Part shown: piece after piece, positions 16,104 to 26,366 of the stretch
Layout: every line of letters begins with the position of its first letter
How positions within the stretch are numbered: the stretch's first letter is position 1
DNA from: Aureimonas frigidaquae
GTDB taxonomy: Bacteria; Pseudomonadota; Alphaproteobacteria; Rhizobiales; Rhizobiaceae
Assembly: GCF_001463905.1 (NCBI RefSeq)
Contig: NZ_BBWR01000016.1
Span: forward strand, 124,001 to 188,000
Reading direction: 5' to 3'
DNA: 64,000 nt
Notes under the pieces: model-generated
Seen by the model: only the letters and a program-made list of their open reading frames with translations
Told to the model about the DNA's origin: nothing
Databases searched by the model: none
Made by a program: the position numbers and the translations under genes

Positions 16104-17071
16104 ACAACCGTTTCTATGCGATTCTCGGGGTTGTCGCCGCCGCGATCATCCTGATCTGGAACTCGGCCTTCATCGTATCGGAGCGCCAGCAGGCGCTTGT
16201 GCTGCGCTTCGGTGAAATCCAGCGGGTCATTTCGCAGCCGGGCCTCTACTTCAAGCTGCCCTTCGCCTTTGCCCAGGCCGACAATGTCCAGGTTCTGCCG
16301 AAGCGTCTGCTGCGGTCGGATCTGAACAATCTGCGCGTGCAGGTGCGCGGCGGCGCCTTCTATGACGTCGATGCCTTCATGGTCTACCGCATCGAGGATC
16401 CGGCCCTGTTCCGCCGCGGCGTCCGTGGCGGCCAGCTGGACGAGGCCGAGCGCCTGCTGCTGACCCGCTTCGATTCCGCGATCCGCGCCACTTATGGCCG
16501 CCGCAGCTTCGATGCCGCCCTGTCGGACGAGCGCGCGTCGATGATGGTCGAAGTGCGCGACCAGGTGCGCCCGGAAGCACAGCGGCTGGGCATCGACCTG
16601 GTGGATGTGCGCATAGGCCGGACCGACCTGACGCCGGAAATTTCCGAGCGCACCTATGAGCGCATGGCCGCCGAGCGTCTGGCCGAGGCCGAGCGTCTGC
16701 GCGCCGAGGGGCAGGTGCGGGCGCGCACGCTGCGGGCCAATGCCGACCGCGAGGCATCCGAAACCCTGGCGGGCGCCCGGCGTGACGCCGCCGTCCTGCA
16801 GGGCGAGGGCGAGGCCGAGCGCAACGCGACCTTTGCCTCCGTGTTTAGCCGCAACCCTCAGTTCTTCGAATTCTACCGGTCCATGCAGGCCTACCGCACG
16901 GCGCTGGAGGGAACGGGGACGACCATGGTGCTGACGCCGGACTCGGACTTCTTCCGCTTCTTCGGATCGGACGGCGCGGCGGGCGATGGCCCGGCCACCC
17001 CTGCGCCGACGCTGCCGCCGGCGCAACCGGGGGCGGTCACGCCATCGGCGGCCGAAGCCACCGCAAATTGA
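16100..17071 (+). CDS. hflC: HflC, membrane protease modulator subunit
   Basis: Partner of HflK in the FtsH-regulating complex. Residues 5-24 form the membrane anchor (YAILGVVAAAIILIWNSAFI). The SPFH domain follows (SERQQALVLRFGEIQRVISQ), then the long charged helix with repeated AERL/AEAER units around 195-245, typical for the family. The last 40 residues are Pro/Ala-rich. It is translationally coupled to hflK through an ATGA overlap and followed 10 bp after its stop by a strong terminator hairpin. Confidence 0.95.
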   Translation: MNNRFYAILGVVAAAIILIWNSAFIVSERQQALVLRFGEIQRVISQPGLYFKLPFAFAQADNVQVLPKRLLRSDLNNLRVQVRGGAFYDVDAFMVYRIEDPALFRRGVRGGQLDEAERLLLTRFDSAIRATYGRRSFDAALSDERASMMVEVRDQVRPEAQRLGIDLVDVRIGRTDLTPEISERTYERMAAERLAEAERLRAEGQVRARTLRANADREASETLAGARRDAAVLQGEGEAERNATFASVFSRNPQFFEFYRSMQAYRTALEGTGTTMVLTPDSDFFRFFGSDGAAGDGPATPAPTLPPAQPGAVTPSAAEATAN

Positions 17072-17081
17072 TGACGTCTCT

Positions 17082-17118
17082 GGAAGGGCGGGCCGAAAGG
17101 TCCGCCCTTCCTTCCTTT
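17082..17118 (+). terminator. rho-independent terminator after hflKC
   Basis: GGAAGGGCGGGCC, loop GAAA, GGTCCGCCCTTCC: a 13-bp stem with one G-U pair, followed by a T-rich run (TTCCTTTT). It ends the folA/hflK/hflC transcript before degP. Confidence 0.85.
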
Positions 17119-17218
17119 TGCACCTAAGCGCCGGCCGGCGCCCTTGATTCAGTCGCTTTTATCCGTTTGCCTGCGGCGGCGGCGCCTTGCCGTACGCACG
17201 CGCTTGAAAGGGCCCGCC

Positions 17219-18817
17219 ATGCATGTCCCCCGCCGAACCGGCATCATCGCCCTTGCCGCCGCGCTCGCCGGTGGCATCGCCGTGCCGGCGGTCGCGCAGG
17301 GGGTGATTCCGCCGCCGGCGGAGGGGCAGCAGATCGCCCCGCAGCGGCCGCCCGCCGAAACGCGCGATCCCGCGAGCCCCGCCGCCCCGCCGCAGGCGAG
17401 CCAGCCCCGCATGCAGGGGCCGGCCTCCGTGGCCGATCTTGCCGAAGGGTTGCTCGACGCCGTCGTCAATATCTCGACATCGCAGCGCGTGACGACGGGT
17501 GGCGGCGTGCCGCCGCTCACGGCCCCGGAAGGCTCACCATTCCAGGAATTCTTCGACGATCTCCTGAAGGGGGACGAGGCGACCGGATCGCAGCGCGTGC
17601 AATCGCTCGGCTCGGGCTTCGTGATCGACCCTTCCGGAATCGTCGTGACCAACAACCACGTCATCGCCGATGCCGACGAGATCACCATCAACTTCGCCGA
17701 TGGGGAGTCCCTGAAGGCGACGGTGATCGGCACCGACACCAAGACCGATATCGCGGTTCTGAAGGTCGAGGCACCCGCGCCCCTGGCGGCCGTGTCCTTC
17801 GGGGATAGCGAGGCCGTGCGCATCGGCGACTGGGTGATGGCGATCGGCAACCCGTTCGGGCTGGGCGGTTCGGTGACGGTCGGCATCGTTTCGGCGCGCG
17901 GGCGCAACATCAATGCCGGCCCTTACGACAATTTCATCCAGACGGACGCCGCCATCAATCGCGGCAACAGCGGCGGGCCGCTCTTCGACATGTATGGCCG
18001 CGTCATCGGCATCAACACGGCGATCATATCGCCGACCGGCGGCTCGATCGGAATCGGCTTCTCCATCCCCTCGCTCCTGGCCGAAAACGTTATCGACCAG
18101 CTGCGCGAGTTCGGAGAGACGCGGCGCGGCTGGCTCGGCATCCGCCTGCAGGAGGTGACCGACGAGATCGCCGAGGGGCTCGGCCTGCCGAACAGCCAGG
18201 GCGCCATCGTCATGGGGGTCGTTCCGAACGGCCCCTCCGATACGGGCGAGATCGAAGTCGGCGACGTCATCACCGAATTCGATGGCCGGCCGGTCCTGAC
18301 CTCCCGCGATCTGCCGCGCATGGTGGCCGAGACCGAAGTGGGTCGGGCCGTGGTTCTGAAGCTCCTGCGCAAGGCGGATATGGAGACGCCCGTTCAGGAA
18401 CGGAGCGTCGAGGTGACGCTCGGGCGGCTCGAGGATGGCGAAGAGATGATGGCCGACGAGGCCGGTGACGACGCGGCAGAGGACGAGGACGCGGACGCGG
18501 GCGCCGAGGATGCGGCCGCGGCGCCGGCCCTCGGAATGCAGATCGCCGATCTCTCACAGACGCGGCGGGACGAGTTCGGCCTGGCGGAGGATCTGACAGG
18601 CGTGGTCGTGACCGAGGTTGAGGACGGATCTCCCGCCGACGAGAAGGGGATCGAGCCGGGCCTCGTCATTGCCGAGATCGGCCAGGAGACGGTTGCCGAT
18701 GCGGCCGATTTCCGGCGCAAGCTGGCCAAGCTGCGGGCGGATGGCCGGCGCAACGCGCTGCTGCTCGTCGCCTCGCCCGAGGGCGATCTGCGCTTCGTGG
18801 TGGTGCCGCTCGATTGA
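17219..18817 (+). CDS. degP: DegP/DegQ-type periplasmic serine endoprotease
   Basis: A trypsin-like periplasmic protease/chaperone of the HtrA family for misfolded envelope proteins. The 532-residue protein starts with a signal peptide (residues 1-26, cleavage after AVA). The catalytic triad is His147 (TNNHVIA), Asp177 (TKTDIAVL) and Ser251 (RGNSGGP). Two PDZ domains follow (about 310-410 and 455-532). They are separated by an unusually acidic linker at about 410-450 (rich in Asp, Glu and Ala). The ATG at 17219 is chosen over an upstream one because it has AAAGG before it and starts directly with the signal peptide. The gene stands behind the hflKC terminator and has its own promoter region. 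Confidence 0.95.
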   Translation: MHVPRRTGIIALAAALAGGIAVPAVAQGVIPPPAEGQQIAPQRPPAETRDPASPAAPPQASQPRMQGPASVADLAEGLLDAVVNISTSQRVTTGGGVPPLTAPEGSPFQEFFDDLLKGDEATGSQRVQSLGSGFVIDPSGIVVTNNHVIADADEITINFADGESLKATVIGTDTKTDIAVLKVEAPAPLAAVSFGDSEAVRIGDWVMAIGNPFGLGGSVTVGIVSARGRNINAGPYDNFIQTDAAINRGNSGGPLFDMYGRVIGINTAIISPTGGSIGIGFSIPSLLAENVIDQLREFGETRRGWLGIRLQEVTDEIAEGLGLPNSQGAIVMGVVPNGPSDTGEIEVGDVITEFDGRPVLTSRDLPRMVAETEVGRAVVLKLLRKADMETPVQERSVEVTLGRLEDGEEMMADEAGDDAAEDEDADAGAEDAAAAPALGMQIADLSQTRRDEFGLAEDLTGVVVTEVEDGSPADEKGIEPGLVIAEIGQETVADAADFRRKLAKLRADGRRNALLLVASPEGDLRFVVVPLD

Positions 18818-18829
18818 CCGCGTGGCCGC

Positions 18830-20669
<1,840 letters not shown>

Positions 20670-20677
<8 letters not shown>

Positions 20678-21233
20678 CCTGCCGGAGGGCTTCGGGCGAG
20701 CCTGCCTCCAGCACGTAATATTTGTGGCGCACCAGATGGGGATGGCGGGCGGCATCGACGGACGGATTGTCCAGGAAGCCGGCCTGCACCATGCCGATCC
20801 GGCGCATCACGGCTTCCGACGCGAGGTTGTCCACCACGCACCAGGAGACGATCCGGGTCAGGCCAAGCTCGTCGAGGCCGTAGCGCAGGCAGCGCCGCGC
20901 GGCTTCCGTGGCATAGCCCTGGCCCCAGGCTTCCGGCAGGAGGCGCCAGCCGATCTCCACCTCCGGGGCGAGGGGCGAGGGCGCGTGCGTGCGGATCAGC
21001 CCCACCATGCCCAGGACGCGAGCGTCCAACAGGCGCTCGACGGCCAGGAAGCTCATGCCTTCGGCATCGAGCCGCCGATTCAGGTCCTCCCGCATGGCAT
21101 CCGACTCGGCGCGCGTGCGCCGGAAGCCGAAATGATGCATGACGTCGGGATCGCTGTTCAGCCGGTGGAAGACGGCGCCATCCTCGGCCCGCCAGCGCCG
21201 GAGGCGGAGCCTGTCGGCGGTGAGCCCGTCCAT
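20670..21233 (-). CDS. GNAT N-acetyltransferase (RimJ/RimL type)
   Basis: A 187-residue acetyl-CoA-dependent acetyltransferase of the ribosomal-protein-acetylase subfamily. N-terminal [20 protein letters not shown] and the acetyl-CoA binding motif in [20 protein letters not shown] are characteristic, as is the later [16 protein letters not shown] block. The start ATG at 21233 shares a base with the serB stop (TGATG), implying coupling. The substrate cannot be told; these enzymes modify protein N-termini, antibiotics or small amines. Confidence 0.85.
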
Positions 21234-22114
21234 CAAAGGGTGAAGTCCTCGGCGCGATAGCCCTGCAGGAAGAGGAGCGCCGTCAGATCACCGTGGTCGA
21301 TGCGCACCGGTGCCTGCGCCGCCACGGCGGGCTTGGCATGGAGCGCGACGCCCGTGCCGGCCGCCAGGATCATCGGCAGGTCGTTGGCCCCGTCGCCGAC
21401 GGCGAGCACGCCGTCTGCCGTAACGCCGCGCGCGGCGGCGATGGCGTTGAGCGCGGTCAGCTTGGCCTCTGCGCCCAGGATCGGCTCGGCGACCGTGCCA
21501 TCCAGCCTGTCCCCCGCAACACCGAGAATGTTTGCGCGGTTTTCGTCGAAGCCGAGCCGCTCGGCCACGGCCTGCGTGAAGATGGTGAAGCCGCCGGATA
21601 CGAGCGCGGTATAGGCGCCGTGGGCGCGCATGGTGCGGACCAGCGTCTGCCCGCCGGGCGCCATGGTGATATGGTTGGTAAGGACGTCCGCCACGCGGGC
21701 CAGCGGCAGATCCCGCAGGAGCGCAACACGCTCACGCAAGGCGGGCTCGAAGGCGATCTCGCCATTCATCGCCCGTGCGGTGATGGCCGAGACGGCATCC
21801 TTGATGCCGATTTCCGCGGCGAGTTCGTCGATGCATTCCTGCTCGATCATGGTGGAATCCATGTCGGCCAGGAGGATGGATTTGCGACGCCCGGCCACGG
21901 GCTGCACGACGCAGTCCACCGCCGCCGACAAGGCAAGGCGGGAGAGGGCGTGGCGTGTGGCGGGCGTGGGCTCGGCTTCCGTTACGAGGTCACAGGCTGT
22001 ATCGCTCTCCAGCCAGAACAGCTCCGCCTCGCCGATGATGGACAGGGCTTCCTCGGCGAGAGCGCGGTCGACACGCGGATCGTTTCGGGCGGACAGGAAG
22101 GTGACGACATACAT
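21233..22114 (-). CDS. serB: phosphoserine phosphatase
   Basis: Final step of serine synthesis: hydrolyses phosphoserine to serine. HAD-family motifs are clear: DMDST at residues 84-88 (nucleophile Asp84, acid/base Asp86), IEQECIDELA substrate loop, LVSGGFTIF (motif II), and AVGDGANDLPM (motif IV, Mg2+). The N-terminal 75 residues form the ACT-like regulatory domain of proteobacterial SerB. The start at 22114 is divergent from miaA; the start codons of serB and a possible upstream miaA start overlap. First gene of the serB-GNAT-recQ unit. Confidence 0.93.
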   Translation of the reverse strand: MYVVTFLSARNDPRVDRALAEEALSIIGEAELFWLESDTACDLVTEAEPTPATRHALSRLALSAAVDCVVQPVAGRRKSILLADMDSTMIEQECIDELAAEIGIKDAVSAITARAMNGEIAFEPALRERVALLRDLPLARVADVLTNHITMAPGGQTLVRTMRAHGAYTALVSGGFTIFTQAVAERLGFDENRANILGVAGDRLDGTVAEPILGAEAKLTALNAIAAARGVTADGVLAVGDGANDLPMILAAGTGVALHAKPAVAAQAPVRIDHGDLTALLFLQGYRAEDFTL

Positions 22115-22136
22115 GGGCGGTGACGATCCGATCCGG

Positions 22137-23018
22137 ATGGACGATGAAGGCGCGATCCTGATAGCCGGGCCTACCGCGAGCGGCAAGTCAAGGCTGGCGC
22201 TCACCCTTGCGCGCCAGCACGGCGGCACCATCGTCAACGCCGATTCCATGCAGGTCTATGACGGCTTGCGCATCCTGTCGGCACGCCCTTCGCAGGCCGA
22301 GATGGAGGGTCTGCCGCATCGCCTCTACGGCTTTGCGGACCCGGCCCAAGCCTTTTCCACAGGCGATTGGATCCGCGCGCTGGAGCCGGTTCTGGGTGAG
22401 ATCCGCGCGGCCGGACGCCGCCCCGTCATCGTCGGCGGAACGGGGCTCTACTTCCGGGCCCTGACGCGAGGGCTGGACGATATGCCGCCCGTGCCGCCAG
22501 AGCTGCGGCAGGCGCTGCGCGCGCGCCACGAGGCTGAGGGGACGCCGGCGCTCCACGCAAGGCTGGCGCAACTGGACCCAGCGGCCGCCGGCCGCATCCG
22601 GCCGAGCGACAGCCAGCGCGTCCTGCGCGCGCTCGAGCTCATCGAGGCGACGGGGCTGCCCCTGGCGCAGCTCCAGGCCGGCCGCGGGCGGCCGCTCCTG
22701 TCCGGCCCGATGGCGCGGATCGTGCTGACCCCGGAACGCGGGGTCCTGCGCGAGCGCATCGCCGCGCGCTTCCATCAGATGATGGCCGAGGGCGCGGAAG
22801 AGGAGGCCGCGGCCTTCGCGCGGCGGCCGGGCGCGCTCGATCACTCGGCCGCCCTTGCCATCGGCCTGCGCGAGCTGATCGCCTGGCAGGCGGGCGAGAT
22901 CAGCCGCGACGTGGCCGTGCAACGGGCCATCACGCGCACGCACCAATATGCAAAGCGGCAGGAGACATGGTTCCGGAACCAGTTCGGTCCGGAATGGACG
23001 CGCATATCGCAGCCATAA
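22137..23018 (+). CDS. miaA: tRNA dimethylallyltransferase
   Basis: Adds a dimethylallyl group to A37 of tRNAs that read UNN codons. The P-loop GPTASGKS is at residues 11-18. NADSMQVYDGLRIL, VGGTGLYFRAL and a C-terminal AITRTHQYAKRQETWFRNQF are family signatures. The length (293) is normal. I choose the ATG at 22137; an in-frame ATG at 22113 would overlap the divergent serB start. It is followed 5 bp later by the ilvB promoter region. Confidence 0.93.
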   Translation: MDDEGAILIAGPTASGKSRLALTLARQHGGTIVNADSMQVYDGLRILSARPSQAEMEGLPHRLYGFADPAQAFSTGDWIRALEPVLGEIRAAGRRPVIVGGTGLYFRALTRGLDDMPPVPPELRQALRARHEAEGTPALHARLAQLDPAAAGRIRPSDSQRVLRALELIEATGLPLAQLQAGRGRPLLSGPMARIVLTPERGVLRERIAARFHQMMAEGAEEEAAAFARRPGALDHSAALAIGLRELIAWQAGEISRDVAVQRAITRTHQYAKRQETWFRNQFGPEWTRISQP

Positions 23019-23023
23019 TGGCG

Positions 23024-23052
23024 TTGACGCACGGGCCGCTTGGCAGTATCGT
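23024..23052 (+). promoter_or_regulatory. predicted promoter of the ilvB leader
   Basis: TTGACG (23024-23029), 17-bp spacer, TATCGT (23047-23052): a good sigma-70 match. Transcription would start near 23059, only one or two bases before the leader-peptide ATG at 23061, so the leader mRNA would begin almost directly with the start codon. Confidence 0.6.
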
Positions 23053-23060
23053 CCCACGCC

Positions 23061-23114
23061 ATGAAGACATACTCGCTCATTCTCGTAGGCAGGCGCACAC
23101 GCGAGACGGTTTAG
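23061..23114 (+). CDS. ilvL: ilv leader peptide, 17 aa
   Basis: MKTYSLILVGRRTRETV followed by TAG. Residues 6-9 are Leu-Ile-Leu-Val, exactly the products of the downstream pathway, which is the hallmark of attenuator leader peptides. No ribosome binding site precedes it; with the predicted start site near 23059 it would be translated as a leaderless ORF, as reported for the trp leader peptide of Sinorhizobium meliloti. The stop codon lies in the first hairpin of the attenuator. Confidence 0.7.
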   Translation: MKTYSLILVGRRTRETV

Positions 23115-23174
23115 AAAACCGTCCGGCTGATGCCACGTGTGCGCGAAAGACAGGCCCCTCGAAGGGCCTTTTTT
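23093..23174 (+). promoter_or_regulatory. ilvB transcription attenuator with terminator hairpin
   Basis: Three nested or successive stems are visible. GCGCACACG (23093-23101) pairs with CGTGTGCGC (23136-23144). Inside it GACGGTTT (23105-23112) pairs with AAACCGTC (23116-23123). Then AGGCCC (23152-23157) pairs with GGGCCT (23164-23169), followed by six T, a rho-independent terminator about 95 bp before ilvB. Ribosome stalling at the Leu-Ile-Leu-Val codons (23076-23087) would block the 5' arm of the first stem and favour readthrough. I did not find a convincing antiterminator pairing by eye. Confidence 0.7.
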
Positions 23175-23268
23175 ATTGCCCAAATGTCCGGACCCATCGA
23201 CAACGACAAACAGGAAACGCGGCGCGGTGCATGAGGCCATGCAGGACGCCGGAGCAGGAAACAAGACC

Positions 23269-25062
23269 ATGGACGACATGACGACCAACCCCGAGATCCG
23301 CAGGATGACCGGCGCCGAAATGGTGGTGCAGGCCATGAAGGACCATGGCGTCGAACATCTCTTCGGCTATCCCGGCGGTGCCGTCCTGCCCATCTATGAC
23401 GCGCTGTTCCAGCAGGAAGACGTCCAGCATATCCTGGTCCGGCACGAGCAGGGCGCCGGCCACGCGGCCGAAGGCTATGCCCGGTCGACCGGCAAGGTCG
23501 GTGTGATGCTGGTCACCTCCGGGCCCGGGGCGACCAACGCCGTCACGCCGCTTCAGGACGCCTTGATGGATTCAATCCCGCTCGTCTGCATCAGCGGGCA
23601 GGTCCCGACCAGCCTGATCGGTTCGGACGCCTTCCAGGAATGCGACACGGTCGGCATCACGCGCCCCTGCACCAAACACAACTGGCTGGTCCGCAGCGTC
23701 GAGGAACTGGCGGAGGTCCTGCACGAGGCGTTCCATGTCGCCACGTCCGGGCGGCCGGGGCCCGTCGTCGTGGATATTCCCAAGGACGTCCAGTTCGCCA
23801 CCGGGACCTACATCCCGCCGCAGGCGAGCCGCGCGGCGGAACGCTACCGGCCCAAGGTCGATGCCGACCGCCAGCGTATCCGCGCCGCGGTGGAACTGAT
23901 CGCCTCTGCGCGGCGGCCCGTCTTCTACACGGGTGGCGGCGTCATCAATTCGGGGCCGGAGGCGAGCCGCCTGCTGCGCGCATTCGTGGCCCGCACGGGC
24001 ATCCCCATCACCTCCACGCTGATGGGGCTCGGCGCCTATCCGGCATCGGGCGAGAACTGGCTGGGCATGCTGGGCATGCATGGTACATATGAAGCCAATC
24101 TCGCCATGCATGAATGCGACGTCATGATCTGCCTGGGGGCGCGCTTCGACGACCGGATCACCGGGCGGCTGGACGCCTTCTCCCCGCATTCGCGGCGCAT
24201 CCATGTCGATATCGACCCGTCCTCCATCAATAAGAACGTGCGCGTCGACCTGCCGATCGTCGGTGATGTCGGCCATGTCCTCGCGGCCATGCTGGAAGCC
24301 TGGGACGATCTCAAGCTGGAGGTGAACGCCGCCGCACTGGCCGAATGGAAAGGCAAGATCGCCCGCTGGAAGGCGCGCAACTGCCTGGCCTTCAAGCAGG
24401 ATGGCGACATCATCATGCCGCAGCATGCGGTCAAGCGGCTGTACGAGATGACGCGCGACCGTGACACCTACATCACGACCGAGGTCGGCCAGCACCAGAT
24501 GTGGGCGGCGCAGTTCTACGGGTTCGAGGAGCCGAACCGCTGGATGACGTCGGGTGGCCTCGGCACGATGGGCTATGGCCTGCCCGCCGCGCTCGGCGTC
24601 CAGATCGCCCATCCGGACGCCCTCGTCATCGACATTGCGGGCGATGCTTCGGTCCAGATGACGATGCAGGAGATGTCGGCCGCCGTTCAGTATGACGCGC
24701 CGATCAAGATCTTCATCCTGAACAACCAGTATATGGGCATGGTCCGGCAGTGGCAGCAGCTCCTGCACGGCAACCGGCTGTCCCATTCCTACTCCGAGGC
24801 GCTGCCCGATTTCGTCAAGCTGGCGGAGGCCTTCGGCGGGGTCGGCCTGCGGGTCGAGAAGGCGGGCGATCTGGACGGCGCGATCCAGGAAATGATCGAT
24901 GTCCGGCGCCCGGTCATCTTCGACTGCTGTGTCGCCAATCTGGCGAACTGCTTCCCCATGATCCCGTCGGGCCGCGCACATAACGAAATGCTGCTGCCGG
25001 ACGAGGCGACCGACGAAGCCGTCGCCAACGCCATCGACGCGAAGGGCAAGGCGCTGGTCTGA
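23269..25062 (+). CDS. ilvB: acetolactate synthase large subunit
   Basis: Condenses pyruvate (with pyruvate or 2-oxobutyrate) in the first common step of valine, leucine and isoleucine synthesis. A thiamine-diphosphate enzyme: VEHLFGYPGGAVLPIYDAL, catalytic Glu in RHEQGAGHAAEGYAR, FAD/central domain, and the ThDP-Mg motif GDASVQMTMQEM...LNN. I start at 23269 (MDDMTTN), with AGGA about 9 bases before; starts at 23239 or 23278 are possible. The length (597) is normal. It lies behind the ilv attenuator and ahead of its regulatory subunit ilvN. Confidence 0.95.
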   Translation: MDDMTTNPEIRRMTGAEMVVQAMKDHGVEHLFGYPGGAVLPIYDALFQQEDVQHILVRHEQGAGHAAEGYARSTGKVGVMLVTSGPGATNAVTPLQDALMDSIPLVCISGQVPTSLIGSDAFQECDTVGITRPCTKHNWLVRSVEELAEVLHEAFHVATSGRPGPVVVDIPKDVQFATGTYIPPQASRAAERYRPKVDADRQRIRAAVELIASARRPVFYTGGGVINSGPEASRLLRAFVARTGIPITSTLMGLGAYPASGENWLGMLGMHGTYEANLAMHECDVMICLGARFDDRITGRLDAFSPHSRRIHVDIDPSSINKNVRVDLPIVGDVGHVLAAMLEAWDDLKLEVNAAALAEWKGKIARWKARNCLAFKQDGDIIMPQHAVKRLYEMTRDRDTYITTEVGQHQMWAAQFYGFEEPNRWMTSGGLGTMGYGLPAALGVQIAHPDALVIDIAGDASVQMTMQEMSAAVQYDAPIKIFILNNQYMGMVRQWQQLLHGNRLSHSYSEALPDFVKLAEAFGGVGLRVEKAGDLDGAIQEMIDVRRPVIFDCCVANLANCFPMIPSGRAHNEMLLPDEATDEAVANAIDAKGKALV

Positions 25063-25118
25063 CGACCGGCGCCTGCCGCAACCCTGCCCATTCCTGCTGG
25101 ATCCGAGTCGAACATCGT

Positions 25119-25703
25119 ATGAACACCCCCCTACAGCCGCCGGCCTCCGCCTATTTCATCACCGAGGAAAAGGAGAAGGCCGAGTCGCATACCCTGTCCA
25201 TCATCGTGGACAACGAGCCCGGGGTCCTTGCCCGGGTGATCGGCCTCTTTTCGGGGCGCGGCTATAATATCGAGAGCCTGACCGTGTCGGAGGCCGAGCA
25301 TCAACGGCACCTTTCGCGCATCACCATCGTGACGCGGGGCGCACCGCATGTGGTCGAGCAGATCAAGAGCCAGCTCGACCGGATCGTGCCCGTGCACCGG
25401 GTGGTGGACCTGACCCACGCCGCGGCGGGGCAGGGAGAGGACGGGCCGATCGAACGGGAACTGGCGCTGGTGAAGGTATCGGGCCAGGACGAGGACCGTG
25501 TGGAGGCGCTGCGTCTGGCCGATGTGTTCCGGGCCAAGGTGGTCGATTCGAGCACCGGCCATTTCGTCTTCGAGATCACCGGTCGCAGCACCAAGATCGA
25601 GAAGTTCATCACCCTCATGGCGCCGCTCGGCCTGACCGAGGTGTGCCGCACGGGCGTGGCCGCCATGAGCCGCGGCGCCGATCCGATGATACCGGCCGCC
25701 TGA
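25119..25703 (+). CDS. ilvN: acetolactate synthase small (regulatory) subunit
   Basis: Binds the catalytic subunit and confers valine feedback inhibition. Residues 23-95 are an ACT domain (SHTLSIIVDNEPGVLARVIG), followed by the ALS_ss C-terminal domain (RELALVKVSGQD, then FRAKVVDSSTGHFVFEITG). The length (194) is a little above the usual 160-180 because of an N-terminal extension of about 20 residues. It is 56 bp after ilvB and surely co-transcribed. It could equally be called ilvH. Confidence 0.93.
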   Translation: MNTPLQPPASAYFITEEKEKAESHTLSIIVDNEPGVLARVIGLFSGRGYNIESLTVSEAEHQRHLSRITIVTRGAPHVVEQIKSQLDRIVPVHRVVDLTHAAAGQGEDGPIERELALVKVSGQDEDRVEALRLADVFRAKVVDSSTGHFVFEITGRSTKIEKFITLMAPLGLTEVCRTGVAAMSRGADPMIPAA

Positions 25704-25727
25704 GCGGCCTTAAGGGACAAAGGCGAC

Positions 25728-26321
25728 ATGTCTGCGGAACTCATGGCTGGGTTGGTCGTCTTTTCCTTCGTGTCGTCGATCACGCCTGGGCCGAACAATC
25801 TGATGCTCATGGCGTCGGGGGTCAATTTCGGCTTCCGGCGCAGCATTCCGCACATGCTGGGAATCGCCGCTGGATTCGCCGTCCTGCTCCTGGCCGTCGG
25901 GGCAGGGCTCGGCACTGTCATCGAAGCCTATCCGGGGCTGGCTCTGGCCATGAAATTCGCCAGTGCGGCCTATCTCATCTATCTTGCCTGGAAGATCGCC
26001 ACCGCCCGCGGAATCGGCGGCGGCGGTGCGGCCGCCGAGCCGCTCGGCTTCTGGCAGGCGGCCGCCTTTCAGTGGGTCAATCCCAAGGCCTGGGCCATGG
26101 GGCTCGTCGGCATGGCCGCCTATGTCGACCTGGCGCAGCCTTGGGCGTCCATCGCCCTGGTGACGATCGTCTTCACGCTCGTCAGCATGCCGAGCATTTC
26201 CGTCTGGGCCGCCTTCGGCATTGCCCTGCGCGGCTTCCTCTCGGTGCCGTCGCGGTTGCGCGGCTTCAACATCGCCATGGGGCTGCTTCTCGTGGCGACG
26301 CTATGGCCGATGCTCGGCTGA
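25728..26321 (+). CDS. LysE-family amino acid exporter
   Basis: An integral membrane efflux protein with the typical LysE/RhtB start: residues 4-25 first membrane helix, SSITPGPNNLMLMASGVNFG (the conserved PGPN motif), and a middle region QWVNPKAWAMG. About six transmembrane segments in 197 residues. A ribosome binding site (AAAGG) is upstream. It follows ilvN by 24 bp on the same strand, so export of an amino acid linked to branched-chain metabolism is possible, though the substrate cannot be read from sequence. Confidence 0.88.
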   Translation: MSAELMAGLVVFSFVSSITPGPNNLMLMASGVNFGFRRSIPHMLGIAAGFAVLLLAVGAGLGTVIEAYPGLALAMKFASAAYLIYLAWKIATARGIGGGGAAAEPLGFWQAAAFQWVNPKAWAMGLVGMAAYVDLAQPWASIALVTIVFTLVSMPSISVWAAFGIALRGFLSVPSRLRGFNIAMGLLLVATLWPMLG

Positions 26322-26366
26322 ACGGTTCGCTTGCGGTGACAGCGGTTTTCTGCGAGGCGATCATTC

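Noticed and set aside
23137-23268. N-terminal extension of IlvB from ATG 23137
   Set aside because: It would begin inside the attenuator hairpins and its residues do not resemble IlvB; the start at 23269 fits family length and has a ribosome binding site.
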